DNA of 64,000 nucleotides from Allodiplogaster sudhausi (GCA_945643635.1 CALZFC010000030.1:1479001-1543000), one strand, 5' to 3'; counted from the first letter of the stretch, positions 11,388 to 24,138 are shown. Made by a program: numbers and translations. The notes: generated by a model not told the origin, from the letters alone.

Positions 11388-11867
11388 ATGACGCTGCTTC
11401 ACTGCTTGATCCTGTTGGCTGTCGCTGCTTCTGCGTCCCTCGACACGCCGCCCCTTGTCAGCTTCGGCTGCTATGTCGGCCAAGAGTTCTCCATCCCCGA
11501 CGTGGCTGACCTTACTCCTTACATCCCGACCTTCGAAAAGCATCCGTTGTTCCGTGGTAACACGTCCTCGAAGGCAATTCCCATCAACTGCCTCTTCAAT
11601 GAAACTGGATGCATGACGGTAGGTATTTTGTCTACTGGTACTTTGTAATAGTTACTATGAACTTGTGGATAATATAGTATTCAACTTTTTTATGCAACCA
11701 CAGAAACGTTTATTGCAAGTGGGGAGGACAGATGGAATACAGCAGAATTTCAGATGTTGTACACGAACCTGAGTCCGGGACTTCCTTCAAAAAACACATT
11801 TCTGGTCAAGTCGTGCGTTCGGGATTGTGGGCAGTTCAAAATCGATTATGAGGTCTCTTATTTTGTA

Positions 11868-11913
<46 letters not shown>

Positions 11914-12195
11914 GCTTTTACAAACTCTTTTTCTTTGCTGAATTCGTTTCCTATTTGAATTAAGAATGAGGGCGGCACTCTAAAGAAGACCTACGATGGA
12001 AAGGAGACTTTCATCCTTATCATCCAGCGGAGCTGCTGTGATAAAAACTTCTGCAACAGCAATGGCACCCTGGAGATCGCAAGCTCGAACACGACAAAGG
12101 ACGAGAACGGCTCGAACAACGACCACGCGGCTAGCTCGGTGGTCCTTCTCCTCGCATTCCTCGCCCCTTTCCTCATCTCGCCCTCTCGTCCCTGA
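11388..12195 (+). CDS. Ly6/three-finger GPI-anchored-type protein, copy C, intact
   Basis: Exons 11388-11618 (231 nt), 11754-11852 (99 nt) and 11965-12195 (231 nt) give 186 residues with all junctions in phase 0. Order of features: signal peptide (first ~17 residues); first Cys FGCYVGQEFSIP; INCLFNETGCMT; SCVRDCGQ; the diagnostic Ly6/uPAR end motif SCCDKNFCNSNG; a Ser/Thr/Asn linker; and a C-terminal hydrophobic stretch (VVLLLAFLAPFLIS). It is expected to be secreted and GPI-anchored at the cell surface. The ligand is unknown; nematode relatives include ODR-2/HOT proteins. The ATG follows TTTCATAG directly, so the start exon may be joined to an upstream or spliced-leader exon. AATAAA is at 12363-12368. 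This is the only copy of the three with an open frame. Confidence 0.85.
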
Positions 12196-12699
12196 GACTC
12201 ATCTCTCCTTCTCCCTCTCTGCCCTCCACTCTCTTTCTCTCTCTCTCCCTCTCTCTCTCTCTCTTTCTCTCTTTCTCTTTCTCTCTCTGACCTCCTTTCT
12301 CTCCCTCCCTTGCAATTAGACCCCTCGCTTCCTCACCTTCACCCTCCGCCCGGTACCGTAGAAATAAAGCGAGAGAGACCGATTGTTGTCCCATTCTACA
12401 CTGCAGTGGAATGGGGAATTGGATTCAGTTCTGACATGAGTTTTTTCAGAGAACGTGAAGGGCGCAACAAATCAGAATTTAAAAGTATTGACTTTCTTAT
12501 TACTCATTCAAAGGATATGGGAAACAAAAAGCATCTTAGTGCCGCGAAAAAAGTTTTTTTTTTTTTAGAAAACAGAAATGTTCAAACATGGTTCGCGTTG
12601 ATTGAAAAAGCCTGGAAGCATCTAAAACAAGCATCACGAAGATTTGAGAGACTGATCTTCGATGATCTAGGAGGTAGCAATGAAATGAAATGCGAAGGA

Positions 12700-12706
12700 G
12701 AGAGAC

Positions 12707-12759
<53 letters not shown>

Positions 12760-13590
12760 GAGGGAGAAAGAGAAAGAGGGAGAGAGAGAGGCTACCAACA
12801 AAGGCCTCGCGCGCGCTTCTCCAGTCTGCACGCTCGCACCCCTCATATGCTCGCGTCTTCTTCCCTTTTCGATCGGCCCGGTCGGTCAACGATGCGCAGA
12901 GTTCTCGACTCGATGTTTAAGGTTATTTCAAAACTAATCCTAGTTCTTTTTTTATCATTTCTATCGTTCGACTTCCCGTGGTAAATATGTTTACTTTTTT
13001 TAATGATTGTCACGTTTTTCCCCAAACTTAAGTCTTTTTTTTTTACTTTTTAAATCGCTTTTGATCCTTAACTCGGTTGCGATTCCAGCGTGGCTGCTAC
13101 GAAGTGACGTCATCGGAAGGAGCTGAACAACACGCTACCTTCGTACACTTTCCGTCGCCAGAACTTCCGCGGCTTGTTCGAGTTGGTGTTCATATTTTCA
13201 TTGATAACCCAAGTACTGTTTACAATTTGCACTAGTGTATTTTACCTTGTAAAAAGCACACTATAAATGCATTGATTTTTCGCTCATTTCATTCGTCAGT
13301 CGTATCTTTTATTGGGAAAGTAAGTCATTCATGTAAAGTGTTCTAAAATCTCTAAAGCTGCGTTGAAATAGCTTGTCTTAATGTTCGTTCGAATTCGCCG
13401 AATTGTTAACTTGCTTCAACTTGAGCTTGGGCTTCTTTTAGTTTTGCATGATCAATTCTCGTGCCTCTGCTGATAATACGGAGCACATTGTTCATTGTTT
13501 GTTATGGAAATGAGCTAATTTCAACAATCGCTTGCCTGGCTATGAAATGGCTGTGCCACCACCACCTTGTATGTCCGTTGCCTCTTCTAG
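12700..13590. other. GA tract and intergenic spacer
   Basis: A (GA)n tract runs to about 12790. AT-rich sequence follows, with no splice-consistent reading frame. The start of the next gene (first exon or promoter) probably lies here but could not be fixed. Confidence 0.5.
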
Positions 13591-14847
13591 TCCGCCCTTC
13601 GGCAATCGCAACAACCGCGTCCTTCCGTGCTCTCCACCAGCCTGCTGCGATACGTGGTGCGAGAGGAGGAGGAAGGCGAATTGGAAGAAGAGGAAGTTGA
13701 CAAGGCCTACTCTTCTAACAAAGGTATTCCTCTTTTGTTGATGTGCTAGTAACATGTTGTCTTGTCAATATGGCGAAGAACTGTTGTAGCCTTTTTGATC
13801 TCAGGTAAATTAAGTTGCCACATCTCGTTATTCTTTTCATTTTGTATGCCCTCTCGTTGCTAAATCTTTCGGAAGGGAGAACCGATAAGGTTTATCCTTA
13901 AAATGTGGCAAAAATCGGGCGATTTTGAGTGTTATTATGCAATTTCCCCCTCGAGTTTTGCCCGTATTTTTTTCGGGAGAGTTTGTGGCAAAAGTGAGAC
14001 CTATTTAAGAGTTTCTTTCGAGGTATACTTCCAGGCAATGATGTTGGCCTGGAAGACCGAGTGGAGGAGAAGGAACACGAAGCGGAGGAGGCCGTGCATC
14101 TCTGCGCTGACCAAGTCAATACCGCCCTCTCGCTCCGTACGAATTCCGAGGTGAAGAAAACTTCAATTCCTCCTCTCCTAGTTTAAAGAGGAAAAAACAT
14201 GATGAAACACAGCTGGAATTGTTCATGACGATATTACTGCTAGTTAAGTCATTCAACTTTAAAATCTAAGAAGGTTTTGCGCATCTATTTTCTTAGTATC
14301 ACTGGAGATCTTGTGTTACTCTTGCCATCAAACCTTTGACCCCGTGCTTGCCTCGTTTTCGTTTTGATGTACTTGCTGACCGTGAGATGCAACAATATGC
14401 CGCCCCTAACCACGAAGGCCATCTATTGGATGTCTTCCTCACCCAGAACTATTTTAGGGCTTTGATTAATTTCGGGCAACAATTCTCTTAAATTAGAATT
14501 GATCATGGTTTGATATATGCAGTTTATTTAAATCTCGTTTTTTTTCAGTTTGTTCACTCGGCGGATGAATGCGGTCTCTCTGGCGCTCAACTCAAGCCAT
14601 CGCTCTTCGACGAGGCCTCTCCTCCGATTGTACGGCCTTTTACGCCCCCCCCCTCTGTTCAGCTTCTGCTTTGTCAATTACTGTTTTTGCCCCCTCGCCA
14701 AGGGAATTCTAGGTCAAGATGGTACATTGACTTTATTCTTCCAGCATGAGTGATAAGAACTCAAATGATTTAAGAAATGGTTGACGCAACATCGAAATTC
14801 TCTCTCTCTTCTCTTCCCCCCTCACTTGTCTCCTCTCTCCAGCTCTC

Positions 14848-14889
<42 letters not shown>

Positions 14890-15132
14890 TCTCTCTCTCC
14901 GCTAGCGCTCTCCTTCTCTTCGCAGCAACGCGGCCGAGTCGTATCTGAGTCCGTCTCCTCGTATGTCTGCTCCTCTTCATCCTCTTCTGGTCATCCGGCC
15001 CTTACTTCTTCCACTACCGTCCACGGTGAGCAGCTGGCTCCCTTCTCGCCACCGCAGCACTCATCGACTCCGATGTAAGTCTGAGCATTTCTCTCTCTCT
15101 CTCTCTCTCTCTCTTTATAGTTCTCTCTCTGG

Positions 15133-15163
<31 letters not shown>

Positions 15164-15515
15164 CTTCCTTCCTAGTTTTGATTTCTTAGCAGAGCTAATG
15201 TAATGTGAGATATTTCATACATTAGCTAAATACTAGTTATTGCGATTCTCATTGTCAGGGAGCACATGACACCTTTCACGCCGCCGATGCTTCGCGACGA
15301 ATGGAACAAGGAGGGCAAGGTTGGACAAGAGTATTGTACAATTGTATTGAACGATCATATTGAATAATTGTAGTAAACAATTGTATTGAACAATAGTATT
15401 GAATTGAAGTTCATCTAGTCGGACCTACAGTATGCGTTATCAATGATCATAGAATTAAGTAAAATGATGATCTTCACAAACGGCATTGTTTTGCGCAATT
15501 TTTGACTTGAACTGA

Positions 15516-15594
<79 letters not shown>

Positions 15595-16460
15595 CCCCAC
15601 AACGCGCTTTGTGCTTGTTGGCTTTTGAGAGGAATCTAGAGAAGCAATTTACATATGTTGTTACCATTAGATTGAGATTTAAAAAAGTACCTTCTATTTT
15701 ATATACTCTCCCATATTTTTGGCCTTTCCGCAGTAATAACCCACCCATATTTAGAGAAGTTCAAAGCCTGTTGGTACCGCTCTCCACCATGGTTTCCTAT
15801 TCGGAAGTCCCCCAACGAAAATGTCATTAATTCCCTGATGTCGTAATATCCCTTTAACCTCTCTCCGCTTCTTTGCAGCATCCTGGCCAGTCGTGCTCGT
15901 TCCCTGAGGCTGCCTTCCTCTCCGTCTCTCAGCATCGCCGCCTTCGCAAGGCCATCCGCGGCGTTCCCTACGACACGACTCTCTCCGCGCCGTCGGTACG
16001 GAAATTTATAGTATCAATTTATTTTATTTATATTTTTGCCAGGAGAAATAATTATTAAATTTAAAGTTGTTCATCCAAAAAGTGAGTATTAAGCAGCTCG
16101 TTTATTATTCGGATCTTTTTCGAATTAAATAGAAGTAACAAAGGGATAACAAACGCTGCCCATAAAAAAATCCAAGGATTTTTTATATTACGTTTCGGTG
16201 ATAGCTAAAGAATAGGCGGAGTAATTTTTTATTTAAATTTATTGATAATTATTTTCTTAATTTTTTTCTAGAGCATCCACACGAGTGCACCTTCCTCTTC
16301 ATGCTCTTCCTCCTCCTCCACGTCATGGTCTTCAAGCAATGCAGCCTCCCCTCCCACATCCACCCGCTCCTTCCCCGAATTCCGGCCCTCTTCGCCGGCC
16401 TTTGATTGGTGCCCCACGTGCCGTAACTATTGCCGCCCTCTCTTTCCACCAGAGGAGTAG
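13591..16460 (+). CDS. Unrecognised acidic, Ser-rich protein, 7 exons visible
   Basis: Exons are 13591-13723, 14035-14150, 14549-14629, 14926-15074, 15259-15319, 15879-15995 and 16272-16460 (stop TAG), all in matching phase (~281 residues plus a missing N-terminus). The first exon ends in a Glu run ([17 protein letters not shown]). The middle is Ser/Pro-rich with [17 protein letters not shown]. The last exon is a Ser-rich linker ending in [19 protein letters not shown], a small Cys cluster. No membrane segment or catalytic motif is visible. The acidic and Ser/Pro-rich composition suggests a mostly disordered nuclear or cytoplasmic regulator, but that is inference only. I could not find a start codon exon with an adequate intron; the apparent upstream ATG exon would need a 22-bp intron. 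Confidence 0.6.
14813..14925 (+). repeat. (CT)n tract before an exon
   Basis: A CT microsatellite ends in the acceptor CTTCGCAG of exon 14926-15074. The downstream intron also has CT repeats (15090-15170), not GA, so this exon lacks the complementary bracket seen in other genes. Confidence 0.85.
15519..15592. repeat. (TA)n microsatellite
   Basis: About 37 uninterrupted TA dinucleotides within an intron of the 13.6-16.5 kb gene. Confidence 0.95.
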
Positions 16461-17508
16461 TCGAAAGACTTTCTCTAACATTCAGCTTATTCCTTACGTC
16501 ATCATTGATATATCATATGTCAGGTCCCACGTTCCATCCGTTAATTAGTTCAATGGAGTTTAAAAATTCAGAATTTTGTAATTATTCACAATGCACACTG
16601 AAAGTGTGGTTAATGAGTTTCCTTTGTTATCATTTTATCACTGTTGTTATCAGATACCTAACGAGTTCTGACTACTTTTTTGAGAATTGGTCTGACTTGA
16701 TCGCCTTTGTATTTTCTGTCCTAGACCATGCTGTTTTCTTTCATTCTTTCTTTATTTCTTGTGAAGTAGCGAAAATATTTCTGTAGATTACACCTGTCTC
16801 TCTAATACTCCTTACATTTCTGTTACTTTCATGCCGTGTTTCATGTTTCATGTGTTAATTCCTTTCCCATGGTTTCTCCTCTGAAGCCAAAGTGCCTTTC
16901 TGTTTCCAGATTACCTATAACGTGCTTAGGTGTTATTTGATTGCTGAAAATTCGTTGTTTCCATGATCTGTATTTTCATCGCGGATAAAAAAGCGAGCGA
17001 AGTTTCATGCTCTTCCTGAAGCAAACTGTTACTAGCCTTCCAAGCAAGCCCTTGATATCTTTACTTGTGGATAACTAGCAATAGGAGGAAAGACTTCTAC
17101 TTTGATTATTGGCAGAAAGTAACGGACACGGGATGCGGATTGAGATGCAAAGAAGGGTTAACAAGAACAGAGTTGAGGAGTAGACGGCAGTATGAATGAT
17201 TACATAGCAGAAGGTGGTTTGAATTGGGCGCAATATGTACTCGATTTTTACATTAGTTAAAAAGTAGCAGAGAAATTAATCTGATTATGCTATTTCGTGA
17301 ACTCCTTTGCGAACATCAGCTAGTGAAGTTTACATATGTTACAGTGTATCATTCGAATCAGTAGCACACTAAAATTATTTGCATGGTAACCCTCGCCTTT
17401 CTTCTTTATTTCTTTGCTGTTTTTTATATACATACTTATTGGACAAAGAGCTCAGTGATTTTTCAATGATCATTGCCTTATATTAGGCTCAGCCCACCCG
17501 TCCGGGCC
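16461..17508. other. Intergenic, no supported feature
   Basis: AT-rich sequence between two plus-strand genes. No splice-consistent frames, repeats or RNA genes were recognised. Confidence 0.5.
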
Positions 17509-18893
17509 ATGTCTGGCGGGAATTTGAACAATTTTGGCCGCGCCAACTTCGCCGCGAGCCGAAGTCACGTCCATCCCGTGCTCATCTACGAGAGTCGCGT
17601 CAAGGCCAACACTTGCTACCAGTTCCAACGGGCCAAGCGGTCAGTCAAACATTATCTTTCTTTCTTTCTTTCTTTCCGAATAAAGCAATTATTCCATTCG
17701 CAATACTATTATTTTTATTCTATAGAAATATCACGATACTTTCCATGGTTTTGCATTTAATTAGCGAGCTTTTAATATACACATTTGCTTTGCGTAATCA
17801 AGAGTTTGGTGATAGAGTATAAGTGTTTTCCAATTTCACAAAAGTGTGCTCTTATTTTTGAGATACAAGCATCCACCTTCATACTCGTCCTGGTCCTGCA
17901 TTACGTGCCAGCAGATCAAGAAGATATCGATTCGTTCGGTTCGTTTTCAACTACGGCTTGTTTCCATTTTTGTTTTATTTTAAATTTGTTTTGTAATAGA
18001 AATATAAGCATACTTTGTGGAGCACAAAGATTCCAATATAAGGCAATTTATTATTTGATTATAAAAACTACATCTTGTTTCTATTTTATTTATTTATTAA
18101 ATAAATAAAAAAAAATCGTTGAAGCCCTGTCCCGTACGCGTTCCGCGTATCATCATCGACGATGACGTCATCCTGGACGACCCGGACTCGCCGCCGAACG
18201 CACCGCACTCGTGCGAAGGCGTCCATCCGAGTGTCATCGCATACTACCGGTAATGATAATTCAAAAAAAATTGAACATTAAATAAATCCACGATTTTCGG
18301 CATATTGTAAGGAAAAAAAGATCCTATAGCCTCGTAGTTTTTGTTGGTGAGCCCTTCCGAAAATGTTTGAAGCGAGATGTCATTGAAACACTGATTGTGA
18401 GGGTTGTATTTACTCTGCAAGAATAACTGTTTTACTTTACTTATTTATTTCCTTTGTTTTGTAGCTCGAAATTGAAGATGCTTGGAAAGGCGAAATCTCA
18501 TTTGGAGGCCTTGACGAAACGATTACGGAGCTACCGGAGACATGTGGTATTCCAATTGAGATGTTGGGTCGGGAAATGTGGACACCAGGGATGGCTCGAG
18601 ATAACATTCTTGCAATGTATATTATCAATTGAGTACAGCGTCCGTTTGTTCGTCGCTATCATGTGCGGAAAGTAGTATGATGAGATATCTGAATAGCCGT
18701 TGCATACTTGTGTAAAATGATCAATCTTTGATGTACTGTATATACGCTAGGATTTTTTTCATGAAAGGGCTTATCCCAGTCATAAATACATATGAATTAA
18801 CTCCCCCCTTTCTCTTCCTGTCTCTATCTCTCTCTCCCTCTCTCTCCCTCCTTCCCTCCCTCCCAACCCCTCCCTCTCCCTCTTACTCTCTAT

Positions 18894-18943
<50 letters not shown>

Positions 18944-19840
18944 TTCCAGATTTCCTTTCTCCTGCCCAGCTGGAGCCTGCCCAGCGTGCGCTCAGCCAAG
19001 AGCGCGACCGACTTGCATCCAGCATACGCCAGAGCCGGGCACGGCGTCTGCGTCTTGAGGCCGCAGACGCTATCGCTACGGCTGTTGAGGTACCTCGAGA
19101 GAGAGAGAGACACGAGAGGGAAAGAGAGACGAGAGGAGAGACGAAAGAGAAAGAGAAAGAGAGAGGAGGGAGAGAGAAAGAGAGACGAGAGAGAGAGAGA
19201 CAAAGAGAGAGAGAGAGGTGAGGCGTGATATCTCGAGGCCGGGGTTTCCTTGACGGGGAGAGCCTCAAGCTTTCCCTTTCAAAAACTACAGGCGTCTAAA
19301 AGATATTGTTGGATCTTATAAAGTTTGTCAGAAGTTGAAGGAAATCTCTCTATTAACGCAAATTTTTCGAGTTTTTTTTAGATCTTGGAGTTTAATAATA
19401 ATTGCTCGAATTCCTTTCTGAAACAGTTTGTATTCTCTTCTTAGAATGACGTGTTAGACAGCGGTGCAGCAACCGAGATTGGTTGGGAATACGGTAGCGA
19501 AGTTCCTCTTCCTCTAGTCGATCACGTAGACTACGTCAAAGCACCAAAACAGGTACGGGTACCGTAATCCTGATAAGAGGAAGAAAAGCGAAAGAGTTGT
19601 ATTTCGTGTTCAGGTTTGTTTTTAAATACTAAAACGACTTTATTTTATTTCCATGAAAAAGTGCATAGTTGATTTAGAAAAAATTGTATTTCTCATACAC
19701 AGATTCCGCATCAATTAATTTACGACGACGTCGCTTGCTACTATGAAGTGGAGATTGAGGACTCGGCAGTCGAGGAAGCAGCTGAAGAGGAAGCAGAACA
19801 CCACCACTTTCTGCCCCCATCTGAGTTCAGGCTTGGCTGA
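17509..19840 (+). CDS. Protein with weak FLYWCH-like N-terminus, 7 exons
   Basis: Exons are 17509-17639, 17863-17938, 18125-18249, 18465-18546, 18950-19089, 19445-19552 and 19703-19840 (stop TGA). The start MSGGNLNNFGRANF is the first ATG of exon 1. Exons 1-2 encode YESRVKANTCYQF and then YSSWSCITCQQIKK, reminiscent of the aromatic/WxC core of FLYWCH zinc fingers but without a clear HxH. Exon 3 is acidic (RIIIDDDVILDDPDSPP). Exon 5 encodes a charged helix (LSQERDRLASSIRQSRARR). The C-terminus is very acidic with HHH near the end. The exon 3/4 junction does not keep phase with the best donor (18249), so a small exon is missing or another donor is used. Exon 5 is bracketed by (CT)n upstream and (GA)n downstream. 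Function unknown; DNA/RNA binding is only suggested. Confidence 0.6.
18818..18946 (+). repeat. (CT)n tract upstream of exon 18950-19089
   Basis: A sense-strand pyrimidine tract ends at the acceptor TTTCCAG. It pairs in principle with the (GA)n tract at 19095-19217 on the other side of the same exon. Confidence 0.9.
19095..19217 (+). repeat. (GA)n tract downstream of exon 18950-19089
   Basis: The tract begins five bases after the donor (GAG|GTACCT) and consists of GA/GAGG/GAAA units; complementary to 18818-18946. Confidence 0.9.
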
Positions 19841-20380
19841 GATATCCGCGTTTGAATTCGCGCCCTTTTGCCTGATACAAGAAGAAAAAGAGCATATTGA
19901 TTTAGACAGACGCGACTTGAATTGTCAGGGAAATTCAAATAGTTTACGGTTAACCTTCCTGCTCCTTTAAATCCCGGCTTAAACAAGCAAGTCGTCTATT
20001 GCGAAGAGAGTTTAGATATTCTTTTTTAAACTTTCTAGTTTGTTACAGGTTTCTTAAAGTTGTTCGACTTTTATGGAAATTGATTATAGCTCGTCTGCAA
20101 ACTACGAGTTTTCCCAACACTGGTGCTTTTTTTTCAGCTTGCACATATCTTATTTTTTTCTTGGATTGACACAAATTTTTGTTATTGTTTTCATTAAAAC
20201 TTGGATTATTTTTTCGAATGCAATAAATGATTCAACCATGATATTCTGTCTGTTTGCTGCCTTCGATTACGTTGACTTACCCGTTCTTGCTGTATCTCTG
20301 GCTAGATTAATCTGAGGTGGGAAGAGTATTGGTTGAATCGAAGAAGACGAAGAAAGAAGAAGAAAGGAGACCAAGCAGAG

Positions 20381-20800
20381 ATGACGACTGAAGACGTGGC
20401 AGCAACTGCGACTGCTTCTGCTTCTGCTGCCGCCCCTCCAATCCATGCAGGGCAACTATCGAACCAGTCTGCCGAGGTTGGACTGGGGATACTGTGGAAG
20501 AAGATGGGAGTGCTTACTGTACCAGAATGTGAAGAGTTGAGGCATTAGACTGCGTATGATATTTTGGATTCGTATCAACAACTTCAGCGAATCTCTATGC
20601 CATATTATTCTTGTCTTTACTCCCTATTCGATATTGAAATTTATTTAAAGTCCCAATGTAGATATATTCACAGGCATCAGCAAGATGGTCTGGTGGCAAG
20701 GTTTGACTTTCGAAAAGTTGATTTATAGGAAAGTACCTGTATATATATATTTTGGTAGTAATTTAATATGCGCAAAAAATTCCTAGACTTCTCTCTCCTA

Positions 20801-20851
<51 letters not shown>

Positions 20852-20889
20852 CTTTCTCTCTGTCGCTTTCTCTCTCTGTCTTTCTTTCC

Positions 20890-20924
<35 letters not shown>

Positions 20925-23900
20925 AGGTGCTTGAACGCGCTCGCCGCTCGGCGCGCAAACGAGAAGCGTACGTGGAAAGTGGCGCGGGCGCCAGCTTTGC
21001 CTTCGAAGCCCTCTGGGACCACATCCTCGCCTCCCAGTGCACCCATCCGAAGCCAGGTAAAGAGGGATGGAGGGAAACATTGAGAGAGAGGGTGGAGAGA
21101 GGAGAGAGCGAGAGAGAGAGAGAGAGGAGAGGAGAGAGAGAGAGAGATGCCATTCAGAAAAGGTTCTATGTAGCTCTCTTTTTTCCACGACTTTTGCTTG
21201 CCCGTTTAGTTGATTGCAAATGTGCCCACTTTATCTTGCTCACAAGAGATCCATCTAAACATAGGATATTGGATCGATTTTGACAGTTGAAATCAAAATC
21301 TTAAAACTTATAGTTTATAACCATGCTAACCTGATGCCTTTTCAGAAGAAACTTCACGAGAAGCAGCAGGGAGAGCAGCGGAGGAGGAAGGGCCACCGGA
21401 GGGCTCGCCAGAAGGAGAATGCACAGTATGCCTCTTTGAGCAACGCCTCTTCGGCCTGCCCCAGCTGCCGGAGATGATCTTCCCGGAGAACAGGCTCATC
21501 ATCAGGTTGGTCGGCTGGAGGAATGCTAGGCAGAAGATGATAAACATGAACAAGAACTTGAAGTTTAGCTGACCTAAGATGCCAAGCTTAAAGATTGAGC
21601 AGATCAAGTAATATCAAATGATATCTAGGCGAGTCAAACAGAGCAGGAAGTATTAGATTAATGACACAGATATAAATACGAGATCCAGGCATGCAGCTCT
21701 CTTTCCTATACCTAACCATAAGAGTTGAAGTTTTGAAATCGTTGGGTCAAATTGTAGGAGCAAGTCATGCAAAGTCACACCATTACTGTCAGTATTGTCA
21801 CTTATGTGAAGATTAGAAAAAGTTGTTCAAGTTTCATTTGGAATTTATATGGGTTTCTAATGGATATTATTATAATTGATCCTGTGATGTGCGAGTCAAA
21901 AGGGTTTCTAGTTTTTCGGCAGATTTTACATTGAGCAACCCAATACCGATTTCACTGATTTTTGAGATGGAAAGACAAGCCGACTTCTTTTCTCTCCTTC
22001 TGCGCACTTGACGCTCTTCTGCGAGTGGACACTGAGCGACTACCAAATGTTCAGGTATTTTTTTTAAATATTTTTTATGGATTAAAAAACAAATATATAT
22101 ATCTATAGAAATTTATCCGTTTATTTTCACCAATGTTTTTAGTCCTATTTAATTTGATGTGCGGCGATTTTCTTTCCATAATGTTTGCAATTTATAATTA
22201 TTCGTTGAAAGAATAAGATATTTTATTCATGCTCTTGTAACTTTACAAATTTGCATTCATGACGCTTCATAACTCAGCTCTCGTATGTGCTACTTGAAAC
22301 TTACAGTTAGCCTGCTAATCATGTTATTCCTATATCTTAAGTTGTTTTATCTTTATTGGTTGGGAGAGGTATTCGCGCTGTAGACTTTTTTTATCAGTCA
22401 ATTTTGAATTAATTGTAGACTTATTTTTGTGCGAATATCGATTAATAATAAGTAGTTAGTTAATGTGAAATAAAACACATAAAAAAGGAATGAGCGAAAT
22501 GAAGGATTTCTAGGTTGCACCGTCGTCTGCATGGCAAGAAGCTCGTGCGAATTTCCCCGAATTTCGGCAGTTCTCTCGTCCCTTCGATTGGACCTTCACT
22601 ACAGACTACGCTGGAACGGCGCATGGCTTGAGAGGTGGGACGGGAGACCTTTTTGGATCGGCCAAAATGGGTCTATCTTATTAGTACCGTATAGATATTA
22701 GACCCCAATGTCACAACGACGAGTATTAAGACTGTGTACCTCTATTTATTATTATGGTAATTACAGTATGGTTACCGATTTCTCCACTTTTTTCAGGCGT
22801 AGAAACGACTGAGAAAGTGGACATGGAAAGGCTGAAGAGACAAGAGCCCATTCTCTTCTATGCTCAAGTTGGTTTTTTTTCTTATTTCTCTTCTGAGAAC
22901 ATTTACACATTTCCATCTCTTATCCTTTTGAACAATTATTTTTTTCGATGCGATTTTGCTACGTTGTAAGCCACAAACTACGTCGAAAATCTCATTTATA
23001 TTTTCAATTGATATAAACGATATATTTATTCTTGTTCTCCTATTTATAAATGGTATTTAATTGTTAATAATCTAACTTCTTAATCATGTCCTCGGTTTTA
23101 CTTGCTTTTCTTAAATTGGAAGAAACTTAATTAATTTCTCGGTGCCCCTGTACGAGGACGAGCTGGCCGACCACGGCTCGTCTCAACTCTCCGTTCGAAT
23201 CCGCGTGATGCCCTCATGCTTCTTCGTCCTACAACGATGCTATCTGCGAGTCGATCGGGTAATGGTAAGTTGAAATAAAAAAAAAGTTATTATATAATAT
23301 ATAGAGAAACTTTTTTTTAAATTTTATTGTTAAAAAAGATAAGTTTAAATAATTTTGTTATTAAAGACATCTTAAGTAAGAAAATATGTATTTACACGAC
23401 TGTTATTTACTTGGTCTTATGAGTATCTCGGCTCTGATTGTGAGCAAATACCAAGGGAAAGTTAAAGCAAGCGATAGAGTGAAATGTAGAGAAAATGTAA
23501 GTGAGGTTTTTGTTATACTATATTCAGGCAAAAAAACAATACTCTCAAAGTAGAACATGTGATTTCTGATTTATGGGTCAGAATTGTTTATTTATTTTAA
23601 AAAAATTAGGAAAGTATAAGTCGATTTATTTATTCCAGTGTAATTGTAATTGAAGGTTCGAGTCTGCGACACTCGCGTGTATTCTGCGAGAGGCGGCGAC
23701 GGATCAATTCTGGTATGTTTAGGGTTCTTTTCATTGCAGTTCTAGTATTTTTTTGGGGTTTCTATTTAGTTTTATTATGGTTAGAGTTTGTAAACGTTGT
23801 TAGAGGATTTTCATTTTATTTAATATAAAAAAACTCATGAGAAAAATTGGCAAAACGGTTAATATTTATGGATTCTATAATTAAGTTGTAAATATATCTT

Positions 23901-24044
23901 CTTTATAAGTGGAAATAAAATTAATTTTTATAAATTTGGTGATGAATATTTCCAGGTTGAGTGGACGATGCGCGAGTCTCCGTGGGCTGCACTCTCTCAT
24001 CTGGAGCGAGAGGTCATTCTCGATTCTAATCAGGTCAGAATCTC

Positions 24045-24092
<48 letters not shown>

Positions 24093-24098
24093 TGTGCT

Positions 24099-24138
<40 letters not shown>

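Larger units (their letters stand above)
6596..12700 (+). repeat. Tandemly triplicated ~2.1-2.3 kb unit carrying Ly6-like genes
   Basis: The block beginning near 6596 (GAGGAGACGATTGA, then GA-rich) recurs near 8700 and, less well, near 12655. The block 6790-7050 recurs almost exactly at 8888-9165. The promoter/leader 9360-9530 recurs at 11000-11200. Each unit carries one three-exon Ly6-like gene followed by a GA-rich spacer. Units 1 and 2 are more alike than either is to unit 3, indicating two rounds of duplication. Confidence 0.8.

Noticed and set aside
13550..13590. First exon MKWLCHHHL of the 13.6 kb gene
   Set aside because: Would require a 22-bp intron, shorter than any other intron seen here.
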